Origin: Pedobacter soli
Lineage (GTDB): Bacteria > Bacteroidota > Bacteroidia > Sphingobacteriales > Sphingobacteriaceae
Reading direction: 5' to 3'
DNA: 64,000 nt
Assembly: GCF_900101435.1 (NCBI RefSeq)
Contig: NZ_FMZH01000011.1
Coordinates: forward strand, 119,833-183,832
Of the stretch, positions 23,870-32,779 are shown one piece after another. Made by a program: the position numbers and the translations under genes. The notes beneath the pieces were generated by a model that saw only the letters and a program-made list of their open reading frames with translations, had not been told where the DNA came from and did not search any database. Each line of letters starts with the position of its first letter. Position 1 is the stretch's first letter.

Positions 23870-26116
23870 CTAACGTTGCAAAGTATCTGTTGTATTGGTA
23901 ATAGTGTCCGTTATTGTATGCCCTGCACTATCCGTTTTTTGCTCTATTCTGATTTCTTTGCGAACTTCTGTGCGGTGTTCGCCTGCAATTGCCTTAACTG
24001 CGATGTAAGGAGCAATAACCAGTGAAACGATAGACATTAATTTGATCAAAATATTCATCGAAGGGCCCGATGTATCTTTAAAAGGATCACCAACTGTATC
24101 TCCGGTAACCGAAGCCTTGTGTGGTTCTGATTTTTTGTAGTGTGTTTCGCCATTAATGATTACACCTTGCTCGAAGGATTTTTTGGCATTATCCCAGGCA
24201 CCACCGGCATTGCTCTGAAAAATTCCCATCAATACACCAGTTACGGTAACGCCAGCCAGTAAACCACCCAAAACTTCAGGACCAAAGGTAAAGCCCACAA
24301 TAACAGGGGTGATTAAGGCAATGGCACCCGGCATTAACATTTCGCGGATAGAGGCTTTGGTAGAAATGGCCACACATTTTTCGTACTCAGGTTTGGCTTT
24401 GTATTCCATAATGCCAGGTATTTCGCGAAACTGGCGACGTACTTCCTGTACCATATCCATAGCCGCTTTACCTACCGCCTGTATACATAAAGCTGAGAAA
24501 ATGAACGGAATCATTCCGCCAACAAATAAACCAGCTAAAACCGGTGCTTTATAGATATCAATGGCCGAAATACCCGCAATGCCTACAAAAGCTGCAAATA
24601 AAGCCAATGAAGTAAGTGCAGCCGAAGCAATGGCGAAACCTTTTCCGGTAGCTGCGGTAGTATTTCCAACCGCATCCAAATTATCGGTACGTTCGCGTAC
24701 TTCTGGTGGCAATTGGCTCATTTCGGCAATGCCGCCAGCGTTATCGGCAATTGGTCCAAAAGCATCAATAGCCAGCTGCATGGCGGTAGTGGCCATCATT
24801 CCGGCTGCAGCAATGGCTACACCATATAAACCTGCAAAATGATAAGAAGCCATAATACCACCTGCTAATACCAGGATCGGAACCACTGTCGATTTCATCC
24901 CAACCGATAAACCTGCAATAATATTGGTAGCATGACCGGTAGATGATTGCTGGATGATAGAATTAACCGGCTTTTTGCCCATGGCAGTAAAATATTCGGT
25001 AACCACACTCATAATGGTACCCACTACTAAGCCTACAATAATGGCATAAAACACATTAATGCTCGAAAACTCGTAGCCGCGCAGGTTCAAAGTTTCTGGC
25101 AACATCCATTTAACTATAAAGAAAGAAGCTACTGCGGTAATTACAATAGACGACCAGTTACCCAGGTTCAGGGCATTTTGAACGTTCGATTTTTCGTCTT
25201 TAATCGTTACAAACCAGGTTCCGATAATGGAGAATATAATACCCAGACCACAAATTACCATCGGTAAAAGAATTGGCGACATGCCGCCAAAGTTATCGGT
25301 TACATTAATTTCCTGTCCTAAAACCATGGTCGCTAATATAGTCGCTACATACGAGCCGAATAAATCGGCGCCCATGCCGGCAACATCGCCCACATTGTCG
25401 CCTACGTTATCGGCAATGGTTGCAGGGTTACGCACATCATCCTCAGGTATACCAGCCTCAACCTTACCAACTAAATCGGCACCCACATCGGCTGCTTTGG
25501 TGTAAATACCCCCGCCCACACGTGCAAATAGGGCAATAGATTCGGCTCCTAAAGAGAAACCAGTTAAAACCTCTATGGCTGTTTTCATTTCGGTGCTGTT
25601 AACCGAAACAACATTGAAATGCTTTAGAAAAACAATAAATAAACCACCTAAACCCAAAACTGCTAAGCCGGCAACGCCCAGTCCCATAACTGTACCGCCT
25701 GTAAACGAAACTTTTAAAGCTTGTTTTAAACTGGTTCTTGCTGCCTGTGTGGTACGTACATTGGCTTTGGTAGCCGCTTTCATCCCAATATAACCAGCAG
25801 TTGCCGAAAATACAGCTCCAATAATAAAGGAAATTGAGATGATCCAGCTCGAATGCAAGGGAATACCTTTAATTTCTGTAACCGTACCCGAATAAGCCAG
25901 TAAGGCTGCTGTAAAAACAGCAAAAATACTCAAAACCCGCCATTCGGCTTTTAAAAAGGCCATTGCGCCATCAGCAATATAGCCGGCAAGCTCCTGCATG
26001 TTTTTTTCACCGGCATCCTGTTTGCTTACCCAGGCACTTTTAATTAGCATAACTATAATACCGACAAGGCCCAGGGCCGGAATACAGTAAATTAAATTGT
26101 TTTGTAAAAAATCCAT
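23870..26116 (-). CDS. hppA: Membrane-bound ion-pumping pyrophosphatase
   Basis: 748 residues with about sixteen membrane segments. The PPi/Mg site is visible as DVGADLVGKVEAGIPEDD and NVGDNVGDVAGMGADLFGSY, with a second Asp-rich block DAFGPIADNAGGIAEM and a third with GDTVGDPFKDTSGP. It hydrolyses pyrophosphate and pumps Na+ or H+ out of the cytoplasm. GNTTAATGKGF has Ala and Gly where K+-independent enzymes have Lys and Thr, so this is the K+-dependent type, which usually pumps Na+. The tail after the last helix (about 35 residues, many Thr, Lys, Asp) is longer than usual. Start at the first Met, next to the first helix. Confidence 0.96.
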   Translation of the reverse strand: MDFLQNNLIYCIPALGLVGIIVMLIKSAWVSKQDAGEKNMQELAGYIADGAMAFLKAEWRVLSIFAVFTAALLAYSGTVTEIKGIPLHSSWIISISFIIGAVFSATAGYIGMKAATKANVRTTQAARTSLKQALKVSFTGGTVMGLGVAGLAVLGLGGLFIVFLKHFNVVSVNSTEMKTAIEVLTGFSLGAESIALFARVGGGIYTKAADVGADLVGKVEAGIPEDDVRNPATIADNVGDNVGDVAGMGADLFGSYVATILATMVLGQEINVTDNFGGMSPILLPMVICGLGIIFSIIGTWFVTIKDEKSNVQNALNLGNWSSIVITAVASFFIVKWMLPETLNLRGYEFSSINVFYAIIVGLVVGTIMSVVTEYFTAMGKKPVNSIIQQSSTGHATNIIAGLSVGMKSTVVPILVLAGGIMASYHFAGLYGVAIAAAGMMATTAMQLAIDAFGPIADNAGGIAEMSQLPPEVRERTDNLDAVGNTTAATGKGFAIASAALTSLALFAAFVGIAGISAIDIYKAPVLAGLFVGGMIPFIFSALCIQAVGKAAMDMVQEVRRQFREIPGIMEYKAKPEYEKCVAISTKASIREMLMPGAIALITPVIVGFTFGPEVLGGLLAGVTVTGVLMGIFQSNAGGAWDNAKKSFEQGVIINGETHYKKSEPHKASVTGDTVGDPFKDTSGPSMNILIKLMSIVSLVIAPYIAVKAIAGEHRTEVRKEIRIEQKTDSAGHTITDTITNTTDTLQR

Positions 26117-26347
26117 AGTTAATAATTGGTTTATATTTGGTTATTTGTTTTTCTGGTGATTAATTGTTTAAACTGTTAATTGTAAACTGCCAACTGAAAA
26201 CGGTTATATCTAGCAAGTTAATAAAATATTTATCATCCGTATATAAATGTAGTAGCGAATAAAAAATTGTTCAGTAAAATAATACATAGATTGTCGTTTT
26301 TTTCAAATAAATTAGCCCCTAAACTAAATCAAACTGAACTGAACAAT
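26117..26347. other. Divergent gap between hppA and the second permease
   Basis: Holds a GATTAATTGTTTAAACTGTTAATTG block at about 26157-26208, related to the 102-bp repeats near 3 kb. An in-frame start at 26267 for the permease is poor. I see no clear promoter consensus for either gene. Confidence 0.5.
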
Positions 26348-27784
26348 ATGAAAATTCAAAACGAAGAAGGGGCTTCCAAACGGAAATTAACCCTTTTTGA
26401 TGCCACCATGCTGGTTATGGGCTCCATGATTGGAAGCGGTATCTTTATTGTGAGTGCCGATATTATGCGAAATCTGGGCTCCGGATACTGGCTAATTGTG
26501 GTGTGGGTAATTACCGGGGTAATGACTGTTGCTGCAGCCATTTCTTACGGCGAACTTTCATCTATGTTTCCCAAAGCCGGAGGGCAATATACTTACCTGA
26601 AAGAGATTTTTGGTAAAATGATGGGCTTCCTGTATGGCTGGGGGCTCTTTACGGTAATCCAAACTGGTACCATTGCAGCCGTTGCGGTGGCTTTCGGTAA
26701 ATTTACAGCTTATTTAATTCCTGCGCTAAACGATGCAGCTCCGATTTTTCAAAGTGGCAGTTATAAAATTACCTGGATACAAATTTTAGCCATTGGCGTA
26801 ATTATGCTCCTTACCTATATTAATACCAAAGGTGTGGAGAGTGGTAAGTTGCTGCAGAATATCTTCACCGGATCTAAAATTGTAGCTTTAATAGGTTTAA
26901 TCATCTTAGGTTTCCTCTTGGTTAAAAATAATTTCTGGGGCGATAACATGAGTTTCGGTTGGGCGGCTTTTAATAACCTCAAAACCGATCCGAGCGGTAA
27001 TTTTCTTAAATCAGGCTGGGAATCTATTTCAGGAATGACCATTGTAGGCGGCATTGCTGCTGCCATGGTTGGCTCGGTGTTTTCGAGTGTGGCCTGGGAG
27101 AATGTAACTTTCGTTTCGGGCGAAATTGAAAATCCAAAGAAAAACGTAGTGCGCTCAATGGTTTTGGGTACTACCGCGGTAATGATTCTGTATTTATTGG
27201 TGAATTTCATATATCTCAACACATTAAACAGAGGTAGTATTGCTTTTGCGCCAAACGATAGGGTGGCCGTAGTAGCTTCCGAGCAGATTTTTGGCAGCGG
27301 CCTTGGTACCATTGTTATTGCAGTTTTGGTAATGATTTCTACCTTCGGTTGCGTTAACGGGATCGTGCTGGCAGGGGCAAGGGTTTTTCAAAGCATGGCG
27401 CAAGATGGTATGTTTTTTAAAGCAGCACTCCACAACAATAAAAACGGTGTTCCCGAAAAATCACTTTGGATGCAGGGCATCTGGGCTTCAGTTTTATGTT
27501 TAAGCGGGCAGTACGGCAATCTTTTAGATATGATTTCTTTTGTAATTGTACTCTTTTACATGATTACCGTTGCCGGTGTAATTTATTTAAGGTTTAAAAA
27601 GCCCGATTTAGAAAGACCTTACAAAACCTGGTTATATCCCGTTACCCCAGTTATTTATTTATTAATCGGTGCGGCATTTTGCATCTTACTCCTTATTTAT
27701 AAACAACAATACACCTGGCCGGGCTTATTAATCGTATTATTAGGCGTTCCCGTTTACTTTTTCATAAACAAGAAAGAATCATAA
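26348..27784 (+). CDS. APC-family amino acid permease (LAT/AdiC-like)
   Basis: 478 residues from ATG 26348 (preceded by AACAAT). An in-frame TTG at 26267 would add 27 residues without membrane character. VMGSMIGSGIFIVSADIMRNLG is the first-segment motif, YGELSSMFPKAGGQYTYLKEIFG follows, and SSVAWENVTFVSGEIENPKKNV matches the SLC7/LAT-like subgroup rather than the CAT group of the permease at 22227. It exchanges or imports neutral amino acids across the inner membrane. The gene is monocistronic, with a terminator 31 bp downstream. Confidence 0.9.
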   Translation: MKIQNEEGASKRKLTLFDATMLVMGSMIGSGIFIVSADIMRNLGSGYWLIVVWVITGVMTVAAAISYGELSSMFPKAGGQYTYLKEIFGKMMGFLYGWGLFTVIQTGTIAAVAVAFGKFTAYLIPALNDAAPIFQSGSYKITWIQILAIGVIMLLTYINTKGVESGKLLQNIFTGSKIVALIGLIILGFLLVKNNFWGDNMSFGWAAFNNLKTDPSGNFLKSGWESISGMTIVGGIAAAMVGSVFSSVAWENVTFVSGEIENPKKNVVRSMVLGTTAVMILYLLVNFIYLNTLNRGSIAFAPNDRVAVVASEQIFGSGLGTIVIAVLVMISTFGCVNGIVLAGARVFQSMAQDGMFFKAALHNNKNGVPEKSLWMQGIWASVLCLSGQYGNLLDMISFVIVLFYMITVAGVIYLRFKKPDLERPYKTWLYPVTPVIYLLIGAAFCILLLIYKQQYTWPGLLIVLLGVPVYFFINKKES

Positions 27785-27815
27785 GGCTAGTTTAACGCCT
27801 AAACTTCATATCAAA

Positions 27816-27848
27816 CCTCGCAGTGTTTAAAACTGCGGGGTTTTTTGT
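27816..27848 (+). terminator. Intrinsic terminator of the second permease
   Basis: Arms CCTCGCAGT (27816-27824) and ACTGCGGGG (27832-27840), one G-T pair, followed by six T. Confidence 0.85.
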
Positions 27849-27932
27849 TTCTTAAGTTTCTCTATGTGAAGCGCACGTCTCATATCTAACATCTCAAATC
27901 TCACGTCTCTTGTCTCCAGTCTCCTTTTTGCA

Positions 27933-28027
27933 TTTTGAAAAGCAGGCTCCGGCATCAATCGGTTCCGATAGTCCCGTTATCCGCTTTACTTCGTGCCGCT
28001 GCTACCGGGTTTAGTTTACCCGGGCTT
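27933..28027 (-). repeat. Dispersed element of about 100 bp, copy B
   Basis: In reverse complement it begins AAGCCCGGGTAAAC and ends GGAGCCTGCTTTTCAAAA, sharing both ends with copy A at 12751-12840 and the GCGG.TA.CGGGACTA core with copy C near 63.2 kb. A run of GTCTCATATCT/ATCTCAAATCTC low-complexity sequence (27876-27920) sits next to it. The rest of the gap up to 28193 holds nothing recognisable. Confidence 0.65.
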
Positions 28028-28193
28028 ATGCAATATACATCCGTTTACTAACCTGCCCTATAAATTGGGGCTTAATCATTAGCAGTTATTAATGAAACTA
28101 ACAGTGTTTAATTGGCCTGATATTTGGACTGGTTAGCGCCGGCAGTTAAGGCTGCATTAATCAATAATATCTCCCACCTTAATATATATATAC

Positions 28194-28769
28194 ATGTTGC
28201 GTTCAATAGTTAACCTTAAAGTACTTTCAGTAAGCCTTGGTATTCTTATGCTTGCTACCTTTATAAGCTGTAACAATGCAAAGCAAGAACAGAAAGTTGT
28301 TAACCAATCTAAGGCTTCAGGTACTCAGCAAGTTTCAAGGGTGCAAATGTTTATGAGCTATATCGATGAAATAGCTAAATTGCCTTTAACTGATTTTGAT
28401 CAAAGCCATATTGAAGCGTTAAACCAGGCAGCGCCAGCCTCCTTGCAACTGGTTGTTTTTGCCGGCGAACAGGCCAACGAGGCCAGTATCATTATGCAGC
28501 CTTATCGAAATAACGATACCGCCAACCCAATTAAAGCCGGCGCCATTTTTCTCCTGCCCAAATCGCTTTCAGATTCTGCCCGCGTGGCCGATTTTACCCA
28601 TCATTTTGGAGAAGTTAAAAAAGAAGATGCTGCTATTGCAGCAACCGGGCAGCCGTTGCCGGTGAACTTAAAAGTTGATGAGGCAACCGCATTAAAGCTA
28701 ACCGTTAACCATAACAGGCAGTTAAGCCAGGCAAATGTAATTACAGTAGAGGTGCTAAAGTATAAATAA
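28194..28769 (+). CDS. Hypothetical lipoprotein
   Basis: 191 residues. The N-terminal hydrophobic segment ends in the lipobox TFISC (Cys26) followed by NNAKQEQK, so it is a lipid-anchored envelope protein. The mature part starts with a polar linker (about 28-48), then a mixed alpha/beta region with ASLQLVVFAGEQANEASIIM and VNLKVDEATALKLTV. No family recognised and no catalytic motif visible. It is preceded by a repeat-rich gap and followed by a YhcC-type radical SAM gene 155 bp away. No evidence of shared function. Confidence 0.7.
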   Translation: MLRSIVNLKVLSVSLGILMLATFISCNNAKQEQKVVNQSKASGTQQVSRVQMFMSYIDEIAKLPLTDFDQSHIEALNQAAPASLQLVVFAGEQANEASIIMQPYRNNDTANPIKAGAIFLLPKSLSDSARVADFTHHFGEVKKEDAAIAATGQPLPVNLKVDEATALKLTVNHNRQLSQANVITVEVLKYK

Positions 28770-28910
28770 AGGATAAATCGGCTGGTAAATATTAAAGCAC
28801 TTGATGTATAACATAGTGGTATATAAGTTAATGTAGCCGTACTTTACTGCTCAATTTTCATCCTTTTCACATCTTCTTTTCCGTAAAACGGCATTGTAAA
28901 ACTAATTGCG

Positions 28911-28918
28911 TATTTTTG
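28911..28918 (+). promoter_or_regulatory. Candidate -7 element of the radical SAM gene
   Basis: TATTTTTG, matching TAnnTTTG, ends 6 bp before the ATG at 28925. A TTG at 28894-28896 is only 14 bp away, so the -33 match is poor. Confidence 0.45.
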
Positions 28919-28924
28919 CAGCCA

Positions 28925-29872
28925 ATGGGAACACAGGTAGATTTAGGTATAAAAGGATATAAAAATTACGGCACGCACCTGCGCGAGAAATATAAAGGGC
29001 AACGTGTATTTAAAGTAATTGTTGATGGCGGTTTTACCTGCCCTAACCGCGATGGGAGCAAGGGCTACGGCGGCTGCACCTATTGTAATGTCGATTCCTT
29101 TACGCCTGAGCCTTCGCGTAAAAACCCTAACATCAAAGATCAGTTGGTTGAAGGGATGTTCAGGGCTAAAAATTCTTATAGGGCAGATAAATATATTGTC
29201 TATTTTCAGCCCAACACCAATACCTATGCACCTGTACATTATTTAAAGATGATGTACGATGAAGCTTTATCCATCAATACCGAAGATATTGTAGGCTTTG
29301 CAGTAGGTACACGGCCAGATTGTATCGATGCAGAAAAGGTAGCCTTACTCGAGAGTTATACCGATCGTTTTGATGTCGACCTCGAAATGGGTATGGAATC
29401 TATTTACGATGAAACCCTCGATCAGATTAACCGGGGCTGCAGTCATGGCGAGTTTGTTGCTGCGGTCGAATTGTTAAAAGATAGCAAGCTCGATCTGTGC
29501 GTGCATACCATTTTTGGCTTCCCATGGGAAACCAGAGAGCAGATGCGGGGTTATATTCATGAGATTAACCGTTTTCCGCAGATTAAATTCGTTAAATTCC
29601 ACCATTTGCATGTAGTAGATGGTTCTATTATGGGCGCTAAATACAAAAAAGAGCCCTTTAAGCTATTTACTCTCGAAGAATATACCGATTTACTTTGCGA
29701 ACTCATTCCATTGCTGCGTCCGGATATTGTTATTCAACGTCTTTTTGGTATTTCAGACTGGGATTTACTAATTGCGCCGAATTGGGGGCTTAATAAATCG
29801 GCAATTCAAACTTATATGGATAAAGAAATCGAAAAACGCGGGATTATTCAGGGTTCTGAATATTTTTGTTAA
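28925..29872 (+). CDS. YhcC-type radical SAM protein (TIGR01212 family)
   Basis: 315 residues from ATG 28925 (a CAG-rich alternative start three codons earlier lies between the -7 box and this ATG). The iron-sulphur cluster site is GGFTCPNRDGSKGYGGCTYC with Cys39, Cys51 and Cys54, the wide C-x11-C-x2-C spacing specific to this family. YFQPNTNTYAP, VGTRPDC and LEMGMESIYDETLDQINRG are further family blocks of the Elp3-like radical SAM barrel. It uses SAM to make a radical; the substrate of YhcC proteins is not established. Appears to be a single gene with its own terminator. Confidence 0.92.
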   Translation: MGTQVDLGIKGYKNYGTHLREKYKGQRVFKVIVDGGFTCPNRDGSKGYGGCTYCNVDSFTPEPSRKNPNIKDQLVEGMFRAKNSYRADKYIVYFQPNTNTYAPVHYLKMMYDEALSINTEDIVGFAVGTRPDCIDAEKVALLESYTDRFDVDLEMGMESIYDETLDQINRGCSHGEFVAAVELLKDSKLDLCVHTIFGFPWETREQMRGYIHEINRFPQIKFVKFHHLHVVDGSIMGAKYKKEPFKLFTLEEYTDLLCELIPLLRPDIVIQRLFGISDWDLLIAPNWGLNKSAIQTYMDKEIEKRGIIQGSEYFC

Positions 29873-29900
29873 AATCTGATATTTTTTATAAATTTTTGGA

Positions 29901-29929
29901 AAAACACATGAAATTTCATGTGTTTTTTT
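29901..29929. terminator. Palindromic terminator of the radical SAM gene
   Basis: Perfect 13-bp arms AAAACACATGAAA and TTTCATGTGTTTT with no spacer, extended by more T. It lies 28 bp after the stop. Confidence 0.8.
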
Positions 29930-30218
29930 GTTTTTGTATGATTTTATTCACTTCTTTTTGGTGTATTTTGATTAAATATCGATAAAAGTGCTGTATGTGG
30001 TGTTTTTGTTTTTATTAAAAACTCATATCTAAAATGCCTGTTTTTTTTGCTATTTTCATTTTTGAGCTATTTTTTTGTTGTGTTTTATAAAAATCGCGTG
30101 TTTTTGTTAGAAAAATTCAATTTTATGGTGTTAAAATTGCAATATGTCGTATTTTTATAAAAATAAATGACAGCATTTTCAAATATTTAAACAATACAAA
30201 CTAATTAAACTAAAAACT
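29930..30218. other. Very AT-rich gap before the ammonium transporter
   Basis: About 290 bp of T-rich sequence without repeats of the families seen elsewhere. It contains the sigma-54-like site at 30126-30141. Several GGTGT(A/T)TTTTG stretches occur (near 29960, 29998), perhaps degenerate regulator sites. Confidence 0.5.
30126..30141 (+). promoter_or_regulatory. Sigma-54-type promoter of the ammonium transporter
   Basis: TGGTGTTAAAATTGCA: GG and GC are exactly 10 bp apart, fitting the -24/-12 pattern TGGCAC-N5-TTGCA at most positions. It lies 77 bp before the transporter start, leaving a leader of about 65 nt. Nitrogen-regulated sigma-54 control of amt genes is known in other bacteria. Confidence 0.6.
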
Positions 30219-31625
30219 ATGAGTAGATTCTCCTTTAAACAGTATGCGCCCTTCGCGATATTGATGATTGTCGCAATTTTAGCTCTATTTACTCCACTTC
30301 TACCTAATTTTGATGAAGGCAAGTACAGCGCAGCTGATACAGCTTTTATTTTAATCGCTGCTGCACTGGTATTTTTAATGACCCCAGGTCTTGCATTTTT
30401 CTATGGCGGTATGGTTCATCGTAAAAACATTCTCTCTACCATGATTAAAAGTGTGGTAGCAGCAGGTGTAATTACCGTTTTATGGACAGTTGTTGGTTTT
30501 AGTTTAGCTTTTGGCGATACCATTGGCGGTTTCATCGGTAATCCTTCAACTTTCCTTTTCTTTAAAGGGGTTAACTCTGGTGCTCCGCATTTACAGGGAG
30601 GTGCCGATTTAACAATCCCACTTTCACTATTTGCAGTTTTCCAGTTAATGTTCGCCATCATTACACCAGGTTTGGTTGTAGGTGCCGTTGCAGAACGTAT
30701 CCGTTTTACTTCTTATATCCTGTTTATTGTATTATTCGCCGTATTCGTTTACTCGCCATTGGCACACTGGACCTGGCATCCACAAGGTTTCTTGTTTAAA
30801 ATGGGTGTATTAGATTTTGCTGGTGGTACCGTAGTTCACATTTCTGCTGGTATGGCTGCATTAGCTGGTGCATTGGTTTTAAAACGTAGAAAATCACACT
30901 TAGAGCACAAAGAAGTGCCACCTGCAAATATTCCTTACGTACTAATTGGTACCGGTTTATTGTGGTTCGGTTGGTTCGGTTTTAACGCGGGCTCGGCTTT
31001 AAGCGCAGGTAGCTTAGCTGTTTCGGCATTCTTAACCACAAATACCGCTGCTGGTGCTGCAGGTTTAGCCTGGATGTTCTTCGATGTAGCACGCGGTAAA
31101 AAACCTTCGGTATTAGGTTTCTGTATCGGTGCAGTTGTAGGTTTGGTAGCCATTACTCCGGGTGCAGGTTTTGTAAGCATTCCTTCAAGTATTTTTATCG
31201 GTGCAATTGCAGCTGTAATTTCTAACCTTGCCGTTTCATGGAAACAAAAAACCAGCTTAGACGATACTTTAGATGTTTTCCCTTGCCATGGTGTGGGTGG
31301 TATCGTTGGTATGTTATTAACTGGCGTTTTTGCAACCAAAACAGTTAATGCTGCCGGAGCCGATGGTTTATTTTACGGTAACCCTGCCTTCTTTATTACA
31401 CAATTAAAAGGCGCTGTTATTGTAATCGCATTCAGTTTCATCGTATCCTTCGTAATTTTCAAACTGGTTAACTTAATCAATCCAATCAGGGTTTCTGACG
31501 AAGAAGAAGAAATCGGTCTTGATGAATCTCAACACGATGAAAAATACTCACAAGGTACTTTATTGGTCGAAGAAAGAGCCATTTATATCGAAAAAAACAG
31601 TCCGATAACCGAAGCAATTTCTTAA
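30219..31625 (+). CDS. amt: Ammonium transporter
   Basis: 468 residues with eleven membrane helices predicted by eye. MTPGLAFFYGGMVHRKN is the first signature, GGTVVHISAGMAALAGA holds the first pore histidine and FPCHGVGGIVGMLL the second (twin-His pair), and WFGWFGFNAGSAL is the Amt signature between them. It conducts ammonium across the inner membrane. The C-terminal tail is longer than usual and acidic (EEEEIGLDESQHDEKYSQ), a region where PII proteins normally act. A porin gene follows 37 bp later and probably shares the transcript. A sigma-54-like promoter lies upstream. Confidence 0.96.
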   Translation: MSRFSFKQYAPFAILMIVAILALFTPLLPNFDEGKYSAADTAFILIAAALVFLMTPGLAFFYGGMVHRKNILSTMIKSVVAAGVITVLWTVVGFSLAFGDTIGGFIGNPSTFLFFKGVNSGAPHLQGGADLTIPLSLFAVFQLMFAIITPGLVVGAVAERIRFTSYILFIVLFAVFVYSPLAHWTWHPQGFLFKMGVLDFAGGTVVHISAGMAALAGALVLKRRKSHLEHKEVPPANIPYVLIGTGLLWFGWFGFNAGSALSAGSLAVSAFLTTNTAAGAAGLAWMFFDVARGKKPSVLGFCIGAVVGLVAITPGAGFVSIPSSIFIGAIAAVISNLAVSWKQKTSLDDTLDVFPCHGVGGIVGMLLTGVFATKTVNAAGADGLFYGNPAFFITQLKGAVIVIAFSFIVSFVIFKLVNLINPIRVSDEEEEIGLDESQHDEKYSQGTLLVEERAIYIEKNSPITEAIS

Positions 31626-31662
31626 GGATTTTTAATATCTAAACTCAAAAACAAGCTCAAAC

Positions 31663-32682
31663 ATGAAGAAAATTTTAACCGCTATTTTCGCGATGGCCAG
31701 CGCAAGCTGTGCCATGGCTCAGGAAACCACTACATCACCACTTGAAATTTCAGGGTCGGTTGATACCTATTTTAAATACGACTTTGCCAAAAAACCAAAC
31801 AATATTACCACTTCTTTTGCCAGCGACCACAACTCGGTTTCATTAGGAATGATTGATATTGCATTGAAGAAGAAAACAGGTAAAGCATCATTTGTTGGCG
31901 AACTTTCTTTCGGACCGAGAGGACAGTCGCAGTCTATTCCTGATGCTGCTGCCGGCGGTTCATCTTTTCACATTCAGAACTTATATGTAAACTACGATTT
32001 TACCGATCAGTTTTCAATGACTGCAGGTTACATGGGAACCTTTATTGGTTATGAGGTAATTTCGCCGGTTGGTAACTTTAACTACTCTACATCGTATTTA
32101 TTTACCAATGGCCCGTTCCAGAATGCTGGTATTAAAGCCACCTATAAATTCTCTGATAAAGTGAGTTTAATGGCTGGTGTATTTAACGACTGGAATCTTT
32201 ACAGTGCAACCCGCGGCGTTTCTGCAGTTGGTGGTCAGTTAATGGTTGCTCCGGTTGAAGGCTGGACCGCCTACCTGAACGTATTATCAGGCGCTGGTGC
32301 AGGCGGTTATGGTACCATCGAAGATTTAACTACTTCTTACCAGATCACCGAGAAGTTTAAATTAGGTTTAAATGCGGCCAACTACGATATCGATAACGAT
32401 GGTGGTGGTTATGCCGGTGCTGCACTTTATCCTCAATATGCTGTTGCCGATGGTGTAACATTAGGATTAAGAGGGGAGTACTTTAAGTATAAAAATGTAG
32501 GTGCTGTGCAGGGATTGAAATATACTGCGGTAACTTTTACGGCAAATATTAAATCTGGTGGGTTAACCTTTATCCCTGAGGTAAGGTTAGACCACAGCGG
32601 CGATAAACCATTCTTTAAAGAAAGTGGCGCAGCAGCTCCAAACGCAGGTCAGTTCTCTTTAGCCGCAGTTTACGCGTTCTAA
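31663..32682 (+). CDS. Outer membrane porin paired with amt
   Basis: 339 residues with a signal peptide ending SCAMAQ (1-20). The mature protein is a beta-barrel by pattern: ISGSVDTYFKYDF, VGELSFGPRGQSQSI, MTAGYMGTFIGYEVISP, and a closing strand AGQFSLAAVYAF with aromatic C-terminus. I recognise the type as the outer membrane porin found beside amt genes in Bacteroidota. It could let ammonium or other small nitrogen compounds reach the inner membrane transporter. Same strand and only 37 bp after amt, followed by a terminator, so the two form an operon. Confidence 0.82.
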   Translation: MKKILTAIFAMASASCAMAQETTTSPLEISGSVDTYFKYDFAKKPNNITTSFASDHNSVSLGMIDIALKKKTGKASFVGELSFGPRGQSQSIPDAAAGGSSFHIQNLYVNYDFTDQFSMTAGYMGTFIGYEVISPVGNFNYSTSYLFTNGPFQNAGIKATYKFSDKVSLMAGVFNDWNLYSATRGVSAVGGQLMVAPVEGWTAYLNVLSGAGAGGYGTIEDLTTSYQITEKFKLGLNAANYDIDNDGGGYAGAALYPQYAVADGVTLGLRGEYFKYKNVGAVQGLKYTAVTFTANIKSGGLTFIPEVRLDHSGDKPFFKESGAAAPNAGQFSLAAVYAF

Positions 32683-32705
32683 GAAAATAAAACAGATTAA
32701 ATATT

Positions 32706-32738
32706 AAGCCGTCCCGGTTAAAATCGGGACGGCTTTTT
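32706..32738 (+). terminator. Intrinsic terminator of the amt-porin operon
   Basis: Arms AAGCCGTCCCG (32706-32716) and CGGGACGGCTT (32725-32735), 11 bp, then five T. Confidence 0.93.
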
Positions 32739-32779
32739 AGTAACTTTACCTATTCAGCTTAATTGTTTAACCCATTTGC

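Noticed and set aside
23870..26116. Several long antisense frames across the pyrophosphatase gene
   Set aside because: Composition is that of the complement of a membrane protein gene (Pro, Thr, Ala rich); no start context and full overlap with a clear gene.
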